DNA from: Spirochaetia bacterium
GTDB lineage: Bacteria > Spirochaetota > Spirochaetia > Treponematales > Treponemataceae
Length of the DNA: 6,189 bases
Assembly: GCA_900769985.1 (NCBI GenBank)
Contig: CAAGIS010000100.1
Span: forward strand, 1 to 6,189
Direction: 5' to 3'
The notes below the pieces were generated by a model, which worked only from the letters and a program-made list of their open reading frames with translations, was not told the origin of the DNA and searched no databases. Positions 6,016-6,189 of the stretch are shown piece by piece. The number at the start of each line of letters is the position of its first letter. Position 1 is the first letter of the stretch. The position numbers were made by a program, and so were the translations under genes.

Positions 6016-6084
6016 TTGGGCGCATCCCTTCGCTGTGCTTCGGGTCGGGCTATCCGCGGTTCCGCACTTTTGATATGCACCCAA
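6016..6084. repeat. GC-rich repeat element with short inverted ends in the operon leader
   Basis: The ends ttgggcgcat (6016-6025) and atgcacccaa (6075-6084) are inverted repeats with one mismatch in ten. The interior is GC-rich and could form internal stems (for example around ccgcgg at 6054-6059). The first 12 nt from 6018 match 2626-2637. It falls in the 5' leader of the operon and, on the minus strand, happens to be open in the reading frame of the first gene. It has no transposase and is too small to be an insertion sequence; it may be a MITE- or REP-like element. Confidence 0.6.
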
Positions 6085-6111
6085 AAAAGGTGACAGTTTT
6101 AAAAGTCACTG

Positions 6112-6129
6112 GTGTCAATTTGGTGACAC
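6112..6129. promoter_or_regulatory. Operator-like palindrome upstream of the AlbA_2 operon
   Basis: GTGTCA (6112-6117) and TGACAC (6124-6129) form a perfect inverted repeat with 6 nt between. Nearby GTGAC (6090-6094) and GTCAC (6105-6109) form a second, weaker pair, and GGTGACA appears at 6089 and 6122. Clustered half-sites of this kind suggest a binding site for a dimeric regulator, perhaps one of the winged-helix products of the operon. A TTGACA on the minus strand (6113-6118) lies inside the palindrome, but I find no good -10 box at normal spacing. Confidence 0.4.
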
Positions 6130-6146
6130 TTTTTATTTTTTAGTTA

Positions 6147-6159
6147 GCTGTAATACAGC
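6147..6159. other. Small hairpin GCTGTAATACAGC
   Basis: A 13-nt inverted repeat in the AT-rich stretch before the operon, flanked on one side by T-rich sequence (6130-6141). It could be the end of a transcript entering from beyond the window or a regulatory site. No gene can be supported between 6083 and 6189. Confidence 0.3.
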
Positions 6160-6189
6160 ATATTTATTTTACTGCAGCCGTTTGAGTGA

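Noticed and set aside
5992..6084. N-terminal extension of the first AlbA_2 gene to an ATG at 6084
   Set aside because: The extra 31 residues are encoded by a GC-rich repeat element and a ribosome site, have no family homology, and the ATG at 5991 matches the normal family start.
6130..6189. End of another gene entering from the right edge on the minus strand
   Set aside because: All minus-strand frames stop within about 45 nt, and the short tails show no recognisable family ending.

Overview
The window is AT-rich bacterial DNA with good Shine-Dalgarno sites (AGGAG) in front of most genes. The gene families (COG1373-type AAA ATPases, AlbA_2/Schlafen-like ATPases, a YhcG-type nuclease, a DUF975 membrane protein) and short GC-rich intergenic repeats best fit a host-associated spirochaete, probably Treponema. 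The genus is an inference from gene style; no rRNA or other marker is present.

Layout. Positions 1-1698 (+ strand) hold a run of AAA ATPase (AAA_14/DUF4143, COG1373) material. The window opens in the C-terminal tail of one such gene (stop at 92-94). A broken C-terminal remnant of a second follows (128-271), then an intact gene (376-1698; the start may be 394). Positions 1699-1915 are a repeat-rich spacer with three hairpins between convergent genes. Positions 1916-2518 (- strand) encode a DUF975 multi-pass membrane protein with its own candidate promoter. Positions 2674-5991 (- strand) form a tight three-gene cluster read from 5991 downwards: a shortened AlbA_2/ATPase/winged-helix protein (5107-5991), a full-length AlbA_2/HATPase_c_4/winged-helix protein (3720-5072) and a YhcG/DUF1016 PD-(D/E)XK nuclease (2674-3708). 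Positions 5992-6189 are the leader of this cluster, with a GC-rich repeat element and a palindrome.

How the genes may work together. Gaps of 34 and 11 nt, with a ribosome site overlapping a stop codon, suggest that the three minus-strand genes are co-transcribed. AlbA_2/Schlafen-like ATPases and YhcG-type nucleases are both accessory genes often seen near restriction or defence loci. A defence or nucleic-acid-processing role is plausible but unproven here.

Three observations stand out. The first AlbA_2 protein has lost the middle of the family architecture in frame, including the ATP-binding N-box. A block of about 52 nt spanning a gene end, ribosome site and next gene start occurs at two successive gene junctions, and its 13-nt core recurs after the nuclease gene, so each repeat-to-repeat interval holds one gene. 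Both AlbA_2 proteins carry short tandem-repeat linkers (NVPN and KWPE) just before their winged-helix domains.
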